Origin: Bolinopsis microptera
Lineage: Eukaryota; Ctenophora; Tentaculata; Lobata; Bolinopsidae
Assembly (NCBI RefSeq): GCF_026151205.1
Contig: NW_026971855.1
Coordinates: 1 to 27,920 of the forward strand
Direction of reading: 5' to 3'
Length of the DNA stretch: 27,920 bases
How positions within the stretch are numbered: the first letter of the stretch is position 1; each line of letters begins with the position of its first letter. This document shows positions 1 through 9,100 of the stretch, piece after piece. Position numbers and translations under genes: made by a program. The notes under the pieces were generated by a model. The model was given only the letters and a program-made list of their open reading frames with translations, searched no databases and had not been told where the DNA came from.

Positions 1-524
1 GTGTAATAGGCTAGATCCTTGAAATGTTGCTGCGTTAGGTCTATCATTCTGGTTCCGTGTGACTTATTTTCTTTCCAGAGGAAGTACTTTTTCAGTGACA
101 TTGTTAGGACATGAAAACTTGGTATTCTGCTTTCATCAACTTGGTAGAGGGTAGCTGAAAGATTGTCACCTTGTGTGAGTATTTTGCACATGAATTTAAC
201 CGAGAGAGCTTCGAGTTGCACATCCAGTGGTGGTAGGTGGAGAGCAAGTTCGGTTAATTCCCTTTGTGGGTTCAGGACTGATCCAGATATTTTTAGAATT
301 ATTTTATTCCAGAAGCTTTTAAATTGATTGAGACACTTGTGAAGCCAAATAGGTGCTGCGTAGAACAGTTTAGTGAGGACCATTGTCTTAAGGAGGAGAG
401 TGAGGCTGTAAACGTTTAGACCATAGTTGCGGTTAGTTGATTTTGTTATTAATCCCCACTTTCTTTTGCATTCTTTAAGTTTTTGAGACGCATGTTTCTT
501 GAAATTGAGGTCCTCATCTACTAT
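1..524 (-). pseudogene. Outer LINE retrotransposon: 3' part of ORF2 (C-terminal to RT)
   Basis: Read on the minus strand, about 170 codons are open from position 523 to the window edge, starting VDEDLNFKKHASQKL and including WGLITKSTNRNYGLNVYSL and FYAAPIWLHKCLNQF. This is the post-RT C-terminal region of a LINE ORF2; the fixed-distance 'LG..VDE.L.F..H' step after the RT thumb is typical. It is the natural continuation of the RT fragment that stops near 3930 (ending NYVKSTKVL). The two were separated by insertion of the inner LINE at 525-3930. The part is truncated only by the window edge. Assignment to the outer copy is inferred from strand, reading sense and the position of the break. No target-site duplication is visible at the junctions. 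Confidence 0.75.
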
Positions 525-557
525 TAAAGTAAAAGTAAAAGTAAAGTAAAAGTAAAA
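525..557 (-). repeat. (TTTTAC)n 3' tail of inner LINE
   Basis: The plus strand shows imperfect GTAAAA/GTAAA tandem units, which read TTTTAC on the element strand. They lie directly between the element's AT-rich 3' UTR and the resumption of outer-element coding sequence. A short tandem repeat at the 3' end is a known hallmark of CR1/L2-like LINEs and marks the 3' terminus here. Confidence 0.8.
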
Positions 558-695
558 TTTATGACATCACATCATCACACATGTCTACAAACTATCATCG
601 CACTGTGTGAAAAAATATATAATAAATATTTCCCCACCAATATTAATTAATTATCAAATACAATATTTAAAAACAATTTCATCAAAAACATTATC

Positions 696-3600
696 CTATT
701 TTAAAAACTTCCCAGTGGAATAAAGATTTATAAAACGCTTCTTTGCCACATAAGGATGGAACCAAAGATAATTGTTATGTTTCTCTTTATTACTGACATA
801 ACTGGCTCCCTCAATTCTTACTAAAACTTCATTAGAAACATTCCAAAAAAAGCAATCATTTGTAATACTTTTAGAAATCATATCTATCTTATATCCTTCT
901 AATTTAATTTTAAAACCTAAAACTGTCACAGAGTTCTTGACGTCCGGAGGGAGTTTGTTCCAATATGGAATAACTCGCTCCGGGAGAAAAGACTTCTGGA
1001 TATTCTTGACCTTTGTCACACTTTTACTACATCTATTGGATGAAACCAGATTAAGACCTGATCTGCTTGGTCTGAACAAGTCTGAACCATAATCAGTCAT
1101 AGCATTAATAACCTTAAAAGCTTCAATAAGGTCCCCACGTATTCGCCGCTCTGCCAGCGTTGTCAAATTGAGGATTTCCAGTCTACGGCTGTAAGGAAGA
1201 GTACCCACCTCATCAATCAGACGGGTAAACCGCCTCTGGACGCTCTCCAGCTCCAAAACAGTCCCCCAACTTCCATGAGCCGCAGGTGGATTCCACAATT
1301 GGACACAATACTCAAGATGAGGTCTTATTAAAGCTTTATATATAGCAATCATAACAACCTTTTCTCTAATAACTAAATTCCTTACAATCCAACAAATCAT
1401 ACGATTTGCCTTAGCGATACATGCTTTGATCTGTTCGTTCCAAAGCAGGGAGCTATGGGTAATAACCCCCAAATCTTTTTCCTGATCAGATACTTCAAGT
1501 TCTATACCATTTACCTTATAACTTAAATTAGGATTGTTGTTAAAATTAATGTGCACTACTTTGCACTTGGCAGGATTAAATTGTAAAAGCCAAATACTTT
1601 CCCAAACTTATTATTCTTCAAAATCTTCAGCAACACTACCGTGGTTAGCTGCATTACCAATTAATTAAAGATCATCAGCAAATAACTTTATCTTATTTTT
1701 TACAAGGTCAGGCAAATCATTAATATACAGAATGAATAGGAGAGGGCCTAGAACTGACCCCTGAGGAACACCAGATAAAACATGTTTAACCTCGGACCAT
1801 TGTCCTTCTACAGAAACCCTCATAGTCCTGTCTGTCAGAAAATCTTTAATAACATCTAAAACCTTTCCTTTGACACCAAAGCCTTCCAATTTAGACAGAA
1901 GTCTAAAGTGGGGGACTGTGTCGAATGCCTTACTAAAATCAAAGTATAGAAGATCAACCGGGGCACCTTCATCTAAAATGTCAAGAATGTCATCAAATGT
2001 CTCTAAAAGATTAGATAAACACGATTTACCCTTAACAAATCCATGCTGATGCTTCGAAATTCGATGTTCTAGAAAATTTAATACATGTGCTCTCACCAAC
2101 TTTTCATACACTTTGCACAAAATACACGTTAATGAAACTGGTCTATAATTTAAGGGGTCCGATTTAATACCCTTTTTAAACAATGCTACAACAGATGCAG
2201 ATTTCCACACTGCAGGTAAAGATCCTGTATCTGAACACTTTTGAAATAATTTAGTTAATGCTTCAACAAAATTGTTGTCATAAGCTAGCGATTTCAACAA
2301 CTTCGGATGAACACCATCCGGACCAGAACTCTTAAAAATGTTAAGCTTTAAGAGTTGCTTTTTTATATCAGAACTGCTGACTTCCATATCATCAATATCA
2401 TCCATACTCTCATTGTCAGGTCTTAAATTCTCAGTTTTAGGGAGAGGGCCAGGTGGTTCACGCACAAAAACAGAGCTAAAGGCACTTGCGAGTACCTCAG
2501 CTGACTCAGTTGAACTATCTGTGCGTGTACCATCTCCTCTATCTAAAGAAACCACACTAGACTTAACTTGACGTTTATTTCGTAAATAAGAGTAAAAAGA
2601 CTTACAATTCTGCTTCAGATTAGATGTAATTTTCTTTTCATAATTAACTTTAGCTTTAATTTCTGCTAATTCATAAGTATGTTGTTTGCTACTTGCATAA
2701 CTAAAATTAACATCAGATGGATTAATATCAAACTCAGCCCATGCTTTATCTTTATTCTTTCTCATTCGTTTAAGTGCAGATGTACTCCATGGCAACTTGA
2801 CAGGTCTGTTGTCGAGATAAACCGAAGCAGTCGGAACAGCTGCAGCAACAGTCTCCAGTTTACCATGTAATTCAGCCCACATATCTTGAACATCATTGGT
2901 AGAACTATAATCCCAGTCGATATTTTTCAAACTAAAATTTAATAACTCTTCAGAGGAAATCTTACCCCATATAGGTTTGATAATCTTCTCTTTTAAACAT
3001 TTGCTAGTATCCGGCGAAACAACTAGTTCGACAAGTATCCCAACATGATCACTCTTACCAAGCGGAGAAACGATCTTACAACCGTTGACAAGAGCATCAT
3101 TTGTATACAGGACCTGATCAAGAAGACTCTCCTGGAGAGTATCCTTCACAAGCCGTCTTCTAGTTGTCTCGTTGGTGAAATACCAAGTTAAACCACTGTC
3201 ATTGAAAACATCCATGAATTTCTGTTGAGTAACTAAAAACTGGTTCTTGCTAGCAATATTACTATTTATGCTACCAGTTTCCCATAAAACATTTGGTAAA
3301 TTAAAATCTCCTAAAAGGAGTGTTTCAAAATCATTCCTTTCACTACAGATGCTCTTGATACAAGATATTAACGCATTATTCTGTTCTAAATTCAATGAAG
3401 TAGATCTGTAAATACAACAAATACTAATCAGTCCACCTGATGTGTTGATATTAACAGCTAAAGAATCCGGTGCCTTTAAAAAAGAGTTCACTAGTGAAGC
3501 ATTACAACAGTTTTTAACATAAATTATAGAGCCTCCTCCACCACTTATACTGCCAGTGGAATTGTCAATTCTAAAATCTCTATCTTTTCTAAACATACTA

Positions 3601-3800
3601 AATCCTTCAATATAAATTTCGGCATCTAATATATCACTACTAAAATGAGTTTCTGTTACACAAATTACCTCAATAGATTTATACATTGATAAAATACATT
3701 TTAGTTCATCAATTTTATTAAATAGGCCGTTAGCATTGGTATAAAAAATATTTAACGGCTGGGCACTGCGGCCTCCGCTTTGTCCTCTGTCTTCTCTGGC
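696..3800 (-). pseudogene. Inner LINE ORF2: APE endonuclease plus reverse transcriptase, nonsense-mutated
   Basis: The ORF2 polyprotein of the inner LINE would nick target DNA and prime reverse transcription. The endonuclease begins near 3765 (NIFYTNANGLFNKIDELK), with the catalytic-type blocks VICVTETH, LLLGDFN and near 3045 KSDHVGIL. The RT follows: SSGPDGVHPKLLKSL (about 2320), LNYRPVSLTCILCKVYEKL, QHGFVKGKSCLSNL, motif A FDFSKAFDTV (about 1930), motif B SGVPQGSVLGPLLF and motif C KLFADD (about 1675). The same frame continues to a stop at 696-698 through FNPAKCKVVH, DLGVITHSSLLWNEQI and RPHLEYCVQLWNPP, the usual thumb and C-terminal region. Three in-frame stops break it: TAA at 1665-1667, one leucine after FADD, and TAA TAA at 1608-1613. 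No frameshift was seen, so the copy is dead but not old enough to be scrambled. The true ORF2 start is uncertain. Confidence 0.9.
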
Positions 3801-3930
3801 TCTCTTTTCTTTGCTTCCTCCTTCGTCTTCTCTGTCTCTCTTTTCTTCGCTTCCTCCTGCCTCTTCTTCCTCTCCTTTCTGGCTAAAAAACGAATATCTC
3901 TGTCTGCCTTGCAGAGGTCCAAGTTGATCC
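3752..3930 (-). pseudogene. Inner LINE ORF1, C-terminal fragment
   Basis: In a different minus-strand frame from ORF2, an open stretch reads INLDLCKADRDIRFLARKE and then a highly charged lysine/glutamate/arginine tail (KKRQEEAKKRETEKTKEE), ending AAVPSR and a stop at 3752-3754. Its stop falls right where the ORF2 endonuclease begins, the arrangement expected for an ORF1 that ends at or overlaps ORF2. It is cut at its N-terminus by the 5' truncation of the element. Function would be RNA binding by analogy with LINE ORF1 proteins; no recognisable domain remains. A chance open frame in low-complexity sequence is the alternative. Confidence 0.5.
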
Positions 3931-5580
3931 AATAGGACCTTCGTACTTTTGACGTAGTTGATGCTTTTCCCATTAATACATAATTCTGCAGGTTTCTGTT
4001 CTTCATTATAGGCTGCAGTTTTCAAGATTATTGCCTCTGTTTTATTTGTATCACAGTTCACTACTAGCTTGTTCTTGATGCACCACTTGCTAAGGTGGTC
4101 ACATACCATCTGCATTTTTTCATGGCATCCGGAGATGTTCTCAAAGGAAATCATAAGTGTACCATCATCTGCAAATTTGTAGCAGCTTAGATATCTTTTT
4201 ACCTCTTCCGGGGTGTTGTGCGTCATGTCTGCTATGTATAGGATAAAGAGGAGAGGTGAGAGTACAGCCCCCTGAGGTAGTCCAAATATTGTGCATTTTC
4301 TTTTTTCTCCTTTATAGTTGTTCACTTTTAGACATATCGTCCGGTTGAACAGGAAACTTCTCAGCACGTTAAGAATATTTCCTTGAATACCGAGAGTTGA
4401 TAGTTTGACACATAGTGATGGAAGATGAACACTGTCAAATGCCTTTTCGAAGTCAAGGAAAAGCACTATACATGCCAGCTTCTGTCGTTTAACTTCCTCA
4501 AGGTTAGCCAGCATTCTGAAAAGATATCGCGTTGTTGATCTCCCTCCAATAAAACCTTCCTGATCTTCATCAAGAGTTCCTTCAATGTCCAGGAAGAGTC
4601 TCAATCTTTTATCTAGCACTCTTTCACAAATCTTTCCAAAGTAGGATGATATGGAAATCGGTCTATAAGCACCAGGTAACATGTAGCTGGATTTTCCTTC
4701 TTTCCTCAAGAATGTTACATCGGAAGATTTTCACAGCCATTTTCCTGTGCTCATACACCAGTTAAATATGATCTGCAAGACGTGAAGACAATTTGTTTTT
4801 ATGTGTTTGAGGATGGTGGGGTGAATATTGTCTGCATCACATGATTTGTCATTTGTTTCTTGCCTTTCTATAGCTGATTTTATCTCGTCTATGGAAATAT
4901 GGTTGTTCAGCGGATCATCTTCACTGTAACTACTTGCAGATTTGCTGCTAACATTCTTTAATTTACTGAACTCATTATTTACATGCATTTCGTGCTCTTG
5001 GTCATTGGGTTGGTTTTGAAGGTGTTTTCCTGTGAAGAAAGTATTAAATAACAGCTCTTCCTTATCTTTTTCAGATGTGACCAGCAAGTCACAGTCTTTG
5101 AGGTTGCAGATGAAGTTGTCAGTTTTGGCTCCAAAAACTCGTTTATATTTTCTCCAGAATTGAGTGCAGTCTTTGGTGTTTAGTGCTTCAACTCTGTCAC
5201 GAATCCATTCATTCTTTTCTTTAATCAGCGCTTTTTTGAATGATTCAATGCTTTCAGTGAGTGTGGCCTTGTTTCTGGGAGTTGACCTTTGCTTGAATCT
5301 GTCTTTCGCTTCTAGAGCTTCATTAGATAGAGTTGTAAGTGCAGGACACCAATAAGGTTTTGAATGAATGGATACTGTCTTCTGAGGGATGAACATTCGG
5401 TTAGCCTCCTGTATTTTATGTAATAACTGTTGCCATAGCTGATCCCCTTGGTTTAATAACTCTGGGGCCGAACGAAGATGTTGACAGTTAGTCTCGATTG
5501 CATTTGACCATCTTTTCCAGTCTGCATTTTTCCAGTCCATACACACTCTGGGGACAGTGTCTGATTTTGGGATATAATAT
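3930..5580 (-). pseudogene. Outer LINE retrotransposon: ORF2 linker and RT, 5' part
   Basis: The upstream half of the older LINE. In one frame from about 5575 it reads VYYIPKSDTVPRVCMDWKN, then a linker with SKPYWCPALTTLSNEALEAK and WRKYKRVFGAKTDNF, a TGA stop at 4731-4733 just after CMSTGKWL, and then the RT: GAYRPISISSYFGKICERVL, EGFIGGRSTT, motif A VLFLDFEKAFDSVH, motif B FGLPQGAVLSPLLFILYIAD and motif C CYKFADDGTLM. It breaks off at NYVKSTKVL near 3930, where the inner LINE entered; the rest is at 1-524. No endonuclease was seen upstream of 5580, so the copy is 5'-truncated. The RT differs clearly from the inner element (LPQGAVLSPL against VPQGSVLGPL), so these are two families. The single TGA and the insertion make it non-functional. 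Confidence 0.85.
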
Positions 5581-6060
5581 ACGCTTTATAAATTATATAA
5601 ACAAATTGAAATCTATTTTTCCAATGTTGTTAAGTGTCTCTTTAGATCTGTTTTGGTCTTTCATGGGAGTTCCCACATTTGTTGGTTGAGAATGCTCAAC
5701 ATAACATACATGATGCTTGACTGCTTTATTGACCCGGACAGGCACCGGGGGCAGACATCCCAACACCAGTGCGTTGGGACATAGTGTTGGTCTGCTTCAG
5801 AACGTGTTAGATCCTAGAGAAGCCGCCATCCCCTCTACTGCTTTAGCTCAGCGGCAGCATGAGCCCTGGTTTCCTGCCACATTGGTACCTCCCCCGAGGA
5901 GAAGAGTTATAAAGGATGATTTATGATTGTGCTCAGCCAATTGCATCACTTGATTTAATTAATTGTATGTTTTATTTTATATTTTCACAACAATGGTTCA
6001 AATAAATTTGAATTCACGATGCCTAGCAAATGGTTTCAAGCATTGACAATGCTACAATTG
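5581..6060. other. Non-coding stretch upstream of LINE fragment
   Basis: I recognise no gene. A 70-codon open frame (5717-5926, plus) is rich in proline and arginine and has no known motif. A 7-bp stem (tcccaac/gttggga, 5758-5779) and an AATAAA at 6001-6006 are present, but nothing ties them to a transcript. Confidence 0.4.
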
Positions 6061-6198
6061 GTACAAGTTCGGCCATATTATTGCCAAACTTTGTGCGGCT
6101 CCCCCTGTATCGGCTCCCCCTGTATCGTCCTGACGATACAGGGGGAGCCGCGCACTTCGTGCGCGGCGGGTCATACAACGTATGACAAGGTTTTGGGT
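6061..6198 (+). repeat. Triple-hairpin repeat, copy 1 (foldback element)
   Basis: Three perfect hairpins follow one another: an 18-bp stem 6112-6129/6132-6149 (ggctccccctgtatcgtc, loop ct), a 9-bp GC stem 6147-6155/6159-6167 (gccgcgcac, loop ttc) and a 7-bp stem 6170-6176/6180-6186 (gtcatac, loop aac). The left flank 6067-6094 is a perfect 28-bp inverted copy of 6298-6325. The ggttttgggt at 6189-6198 equals the inner edge of the terminal repeat of the insert at 6278-6398. This looks like a non-autonomous foldback DNA element. Other copies lie near 7690, 7961 and 8412. Confidence 0.75.
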
Positions 6199-7341
6199 AA
6201 TTCATATATTTTACATTTATAGATTAAAACTTGTGTCACTTGCTACAAACTTAATAGTTCTATAGACCACTGAGCTGCATGTTGCATGGTTTTGGGTACA
6301 AAGTTTGGCAATAATATGGCCGAACCATAATATGGCCGAACCATAGTGAAACGACCGTGGGGGTCGCAACGTGATACAACCCAAAACCATGCAACATGCT
6401 AGTAGAGGCTCTTACGGGCAAAAAGACGTGTTTTCTGCTACGAGTTTAGAGACCTAACCGCTAATTGGACACAATAGTATGATGTCTAAGGATCGATAAT
6501 ATGTTAAAAAGTATAAATTTGGCCTTATTAGTCACGTGCTATACCAATGCGCGTTTTAAACTTTGACAGTCTATTACTCTAAGGCAAATAGAGTAATTAT
6601 ATTCATATTTTGTCAGCAATAAGATCACATTATTTTCTATTTAGTGTGAAAATATGAGCTAGAACGGACATAATCTCGCTGAGTTATAGCTGTTTGAAAT
6701 TTATGATGAACGCGCGGGTGCCAATTGATAACAACTAAATGCTTTTGCGCGTAGTGCGCGTCGAAAATTTGGCAAAAACGCTTGCGGAGTGAAAATATTC
6801 AAACTTCGATAAAGTATATGAAGTGGGTACTTCTCGGAAAGGAAAAATTTAGGCAAACACGATGTGACTATTTTTGGGTTGATTTAATACAACTGCAAAA
6901 AATTATTCAAACTTCAAGCAAAAAAGTCAAAATTTTTACCACTTTTTTGGATTTTTACCTCAGAACAAATAGAGGGATTTGTTTTATTTTTATACAATCT
7001 TGTGCGGCTGTCTTTTAGCTATCTTTATGCAAGTTTTGCCGACATGCCAACAAAATTAACTTGCTCAAAATATCAAAAAACATGGTTTTTTGGCCTATTT
7101 TTGGCCCAAAAATCGGTTTTTTGCGATTTTACCCCAGAACAATCAGTCCAATCATCTTGAAACCACTTTCAATCGATTCTACGGTCAAAAATACGTCTAG
7201 TAAGGTGTATCTGGGGTCCCTAACGTATCGAGCAGACAATGCCCGTAAGAGCCTCTACTATGCAGCTCAGTGGTCTATAAAACTATTAAGTTTGTATCAA
7301 GTGACACAAGTTTTAATCTATAAATGTAACATATATGAATT
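6199..7341. mobile_element. Non-autonomous DNA transposon with 79-bp terminal inverted repeats
   Basis: Left arm 6199-6277 and right arm 7263-7341 are inverted copies matching at 76 of 79 positions (ends aattcatatat). Homology resumes after an interruption in the left arm: tagtagaggctcttacgggc near 6399-6420 is the inverse of the sequence near 7242-7262. The interior (6421-7240) is AT-rich, contains stops in all frames I followed and has no transposase. No target-site duplication could be recognised, because the left flank is another repeat. The superfamily is unknown. Confidence 0.75.
6278..6398. mobile_element. 121-bp foldback MITE inserted in the left arm of the larger element
   Basis: The ends are perfect 21-bp inverted repeats (6277-6297 and 6379-6399; gcatgttgcatggttttggg). 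The insert interrupts the left terminal repeat of the larger element, whose right arm shows the uninterrupted sequence, so this is a clean insertion. The interior carries aatatggccgaaccata repeats and a block, aaccatagtgaaacgaccg..., that recurs without change at about 7757-7798. Confidence 0.8.
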
Positions 7342-7689
7342 GAAACTCAATCTGCAACCAAACAAAATTAAGAGTTCAAATTCCTTTAGACAACAAAACG
7401 ATATATATAATGTTGCCATGGGGTGGTTGCTCTAACCAGAGCCCTCTCGCTTGCAGTAGCGCGCGACCGCCGTATATATTCAACTTGTGAAACAAGCGCG
7501 TCACGCAGTACGCGTATACACATGGCTATGTGAAATGGGGTGGCAAGTCCCCATGCATCGTGGTCCGACAGTTTCATTGAGTCTTGATATTATTATTGTT
7601 GATCATCTTTGGCAAAATAAATATGTAATAACCATAATGTCAATTAACTATGAGATATAACTTAAAATAAAAATTAAGTACTATGGCTT
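7342..7689. other. Non-coding stretch between repeats
   Basis: No gene seen. The segment 7430-7560 is GC-rich relative to its surroundings (cgcgcgaccgccg, acgcagtacgcg) and may be the remains of another GC-rich element. The minus-strand open frame across it (7386-7577) resembles nothing I know. Confidence 0.35.
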
Positions 7690-7798
7690 ATTTGCCATAC
7701 GTTGTATGACCCGCCGCGCACGAAGTGCGCGGCTCCCCCTGTATCGTCAGGACGATAAACCATAGTGAAACGACCGTGGGGGTCGCAACGTGATACAA
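7690..7798 (-). repeat. Triple-hairpin repeat, copy 2 (inverted)
   Basis: On the opposite strand to copy 1: catacgttgtatgac (7696-7710), the GC palindrome 7713-7733 (gccgcgcac-gaa-gtgcgcggc) and the cccctgtatcgtc stem (7731-7758). It is fused to the 41-bp block aaccatagtgaaacgaccg... that also sits in the insert at 6278-6398. The fusion suggests that both belong to one longer element family. Confidence 0.75.
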
Positions 7799-7960
7799 AG
7801 TAAGGCTGGATCCAAATTAAACCCACGGACATGTTCTCCGCAAACATTTCGTATTAGCGACACACAAATATTTAGTACAAATACGAACGGCGCGGCGCCT
7901 TATTATGGAGGGAGAATTTTTTCTCCCTCTGGTTTGTTATTGTTTGCAAATTGACTATGA

Positions 7961-8034
7961 CCCCCTTTATCGTCCTGACGATACAGGGGGAGCCGCGCAC
8001 TTCGTGCGCAGCGGGTCATACAACGTATGACAAG
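7961..8034 (+). repeat. Triple-hairpin repeat, copy 3
   Basis: Same order as copy 1: ccccctttatcgtcct then gacgatacaggggg, the GC hairpin agccgcgcacttcgtgcgc, and gtcatacaacgtatgacaag. There is one change in the first stem (tttat for tgtat) and one in the GC hairpin (gcagc for gcggc). It follows an independent 8-bp hairpin, gagggaga/tctccctc, at about 7907-7929. Confidence 0.75.
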
Positions 8035-8088
8035 GCTATTTTAGAAACAATCCTTTGGCCTTAATATAAAAAATAACAAATGATCAAG

Positions 8089-8168
8089 TCTGTAATTAAT
8101 TGACGATGTCAATTCATGGCAGCTCGGCGCGGCACAGTAGCGCATCGCGCTACAATTCTGTAATTAAT
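8089..8168 (+). mobile_element. Short GC-rich element flanked by 12-bp direct repeats
   Basis: The 56-bp body (8101-8156) starts tgacgatgtcaattcatggc and ends cgcatcgcgctacaat, and is flanked by tctgtaattaat at 8089-8100 and 8157-8168. The same body recurs near 8885 and 15995, where it is also preceded by ttaatt, so part of the direct repeat may belong to the element. It opens with a perfect 7-bp hairpin, aattgac/gtcaatt. Whether it is a MITE or a SINE fragment is not clear. Confidence 0.5.
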
Positions 8169-8187
8169 AAATAAAAGTAACACGAAG

Positions 8188-8279
8188 TTACCTGAGGACC
8201 CCAGGCTTTAATGTTGTAAACAACATAGAAATAGAGAATAGAGATTAGGCGGAATGACAGGCTGAGCGCGGCCCAGTAA
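8188..8279 (-). mobile_element. 92-bp MITE with TTACCTG ends
   Basis: Bounded by ttacctgagg and gggcc...cccagtaa in inverted orientation, and flanked by acacgaag/acatgaag (7 of 8 identical), a likely target-site duplication. It contains the family-specific block ggcggaatgacaggc, found inverted at 8463-8523 and 9003-9075. There is no coding capacity. Confidence 0.6.
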
Positions 8280-8411
8280 ACATGAAGTTGTAAGGTGATC
8301 AATATGCGAGCTCTGCGCGGCGCTCATATCTACAATCTAGTACATTTAAAATATCCTTTTTAAAAATCACGTGTTGACCCCCACTGTCGCTTCACTATAC
8401 TGTAGAGTTTA

Positions 8412-8540
8412 AACGATACAGGGGGAGCCGCGCACTCGTGCGCGGCGGGTCATACAACGTATTTACCCCGCCTGTCATTCCGCCTAATGTTTATGAACAT
8501 GATAGCCTGAGGTCCCCAGGTAAACAACGTATGACAAAAA
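8412..8540 (+). repeat. Triple-hairpin repeat, copy 4, interrupted by a MITE
   Basis: The run aacgatacagggggagccg, the GC hairpin (with one t lost from its loop) and gggtcatacaacgtat are followed by a 61-bp insert. After it the host resumes as atgacaaaa, so the third hairpin is split. Upstream, 8375-8398 (gacccccactgtcgcttcac) is an inverted, diverged match to the block at 6342-6366, again showing that the two modules travel together. Confidence 0.75.
8463..8523 (+). mobile_element. 61-bp MITE with perfect 9-bp target-site duplication
   Basis: The element runs from TTACC to GGTAA and is flanked on both sides by ACAACGTAT (8454-8462 and 8524-8532). Removing it and one repeat copy restores the uninterrupted third hairpin seen in copies 1 and 3, so the site and the duplication are well supported. 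It is an internally shortened relative of 8188-8279 and shares cctgtcattccgcctaat. Confidence 0.85.
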
Positions 8541-8880
8541 TACCCCCAATACGAGGTATGGGTGTGTGCGCAGCGGGCTGATTCGATGGTTGAACTTTTG
8601 AATTTATTTATAAAAATAATATGGTATGAAAATTAAAACAACAACAATGCAATTATACAATTATTTGACGTGTCATTTTACTTTATAATTTTACCCTTTT
8701 TTTAATAACTTTTTTACATTTTATGACTTTTTATAACCAGGATTCGTGCCAGGTTAAAGACTCGTCGACGGTCCTGATAATATTTGAAACAAATATTTTA
8801 CAAGTATCACCCGTTAATCAAAAAGGAAATGGGAAAAACGCACGGATATATGTGAATTTTCAATAACTTCAGTAAACATA
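8541..8880. other. AT-rich non-coding DNA
   Basis: No gene, repeat family or conserved motif was recognised in this stretch. Confidence 0.4.
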
Positions 8881-9100
8881 ATTAATTGACGATGTCAATT
8901 CATGCATCATGGCAGCTCGGCGCGGCACAGTAGCGCATCTCGCCGATCTAGCTCAGAGAATCCTCATTGAGTGCGCGGCGCGGCACAGTAACGCATCGCG
9001 CTACATTACTGGGCCGCGCTCAGCCTGTCATTCCGCCAAATCTATAATGAACATAATAGCCTGGGCACCCCAGCGAACGCCGCGGGCTTCATGCGCCGCT
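8881..9100 (+). repeat. Composite of GC-rich short repeats
   Basis: Contains aattgacgatgtcaattcat, two copies of gcgcggcacagta.cgcat, then ttactgggccgcgctcagcc followed by the cctgtcattccgcc module and a cctgggcaccccag end. Each piece is found elsewhere in the window (8101, 8188, 8463, 15992). The open frame across it (8909-9190) is a by-product of the repeat. Confidence 0.65.

Larger units (their letters stand above)
525..3930 (-). mobile_element. Inner LINE (CR1/Jockey-like non-LTR retrotransposon), nested insertion
   Basis: A roughly 3.4-kb minus-strand non-LTR element. In its own 5'-3' order it holds the 3' end of an ORF1 (3930-3752), an ORF2 with APE-type endonuclease and reverse transcriptase, an AT-rich 3' UTR (about 695-558) and a microsatellite tail of TTTTAC units (557-525). 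It lies inside another LINE of the same orientation, whose two halves flank it exactly. It is 5'-truncated, as only the C-terminal part of ORF1 is present, and it is mutated. The domain order EN-RT and the tail of short tandem repeats rather than poly(A) fit the CR1/L2/Jockey group; the exact clade is not determined. The 5' boundary is placed within about 10 bp where the outer RT reading breaks off. Confidence 0.85.

Noticed and set aside
3752-4006. Separate small lysine-rich protein gene
   Set aside because: It crosses the junction of the two LINEs. Only the part from about 3930 down is meaningful, as the ORF1 tail of the inner element.
5836-5890. tRNA-like A-box (tagctcagcggc)
   Set aside because: No B-box at proper distance and no cloverleaf pairing.
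5717-5926. Plus-strand open frame, proline/arginine-rich 69 residues
   Set aside because: No motif, no splice or promoter context, short; chance is likely.
6019-6222. Overlapping open frames on both strands around the hairpins
   Set aside because: An open frame on both strands here follows from the inverted-repeat structure, not from coding.
6782-7435. Two open frames inside the 79-bp-TIR element, considered as transposase remains
   Set aside because: AT-rich, phenylalanine/lysine/asparagine-heavy translations without DDE-type or other transposase motifs.
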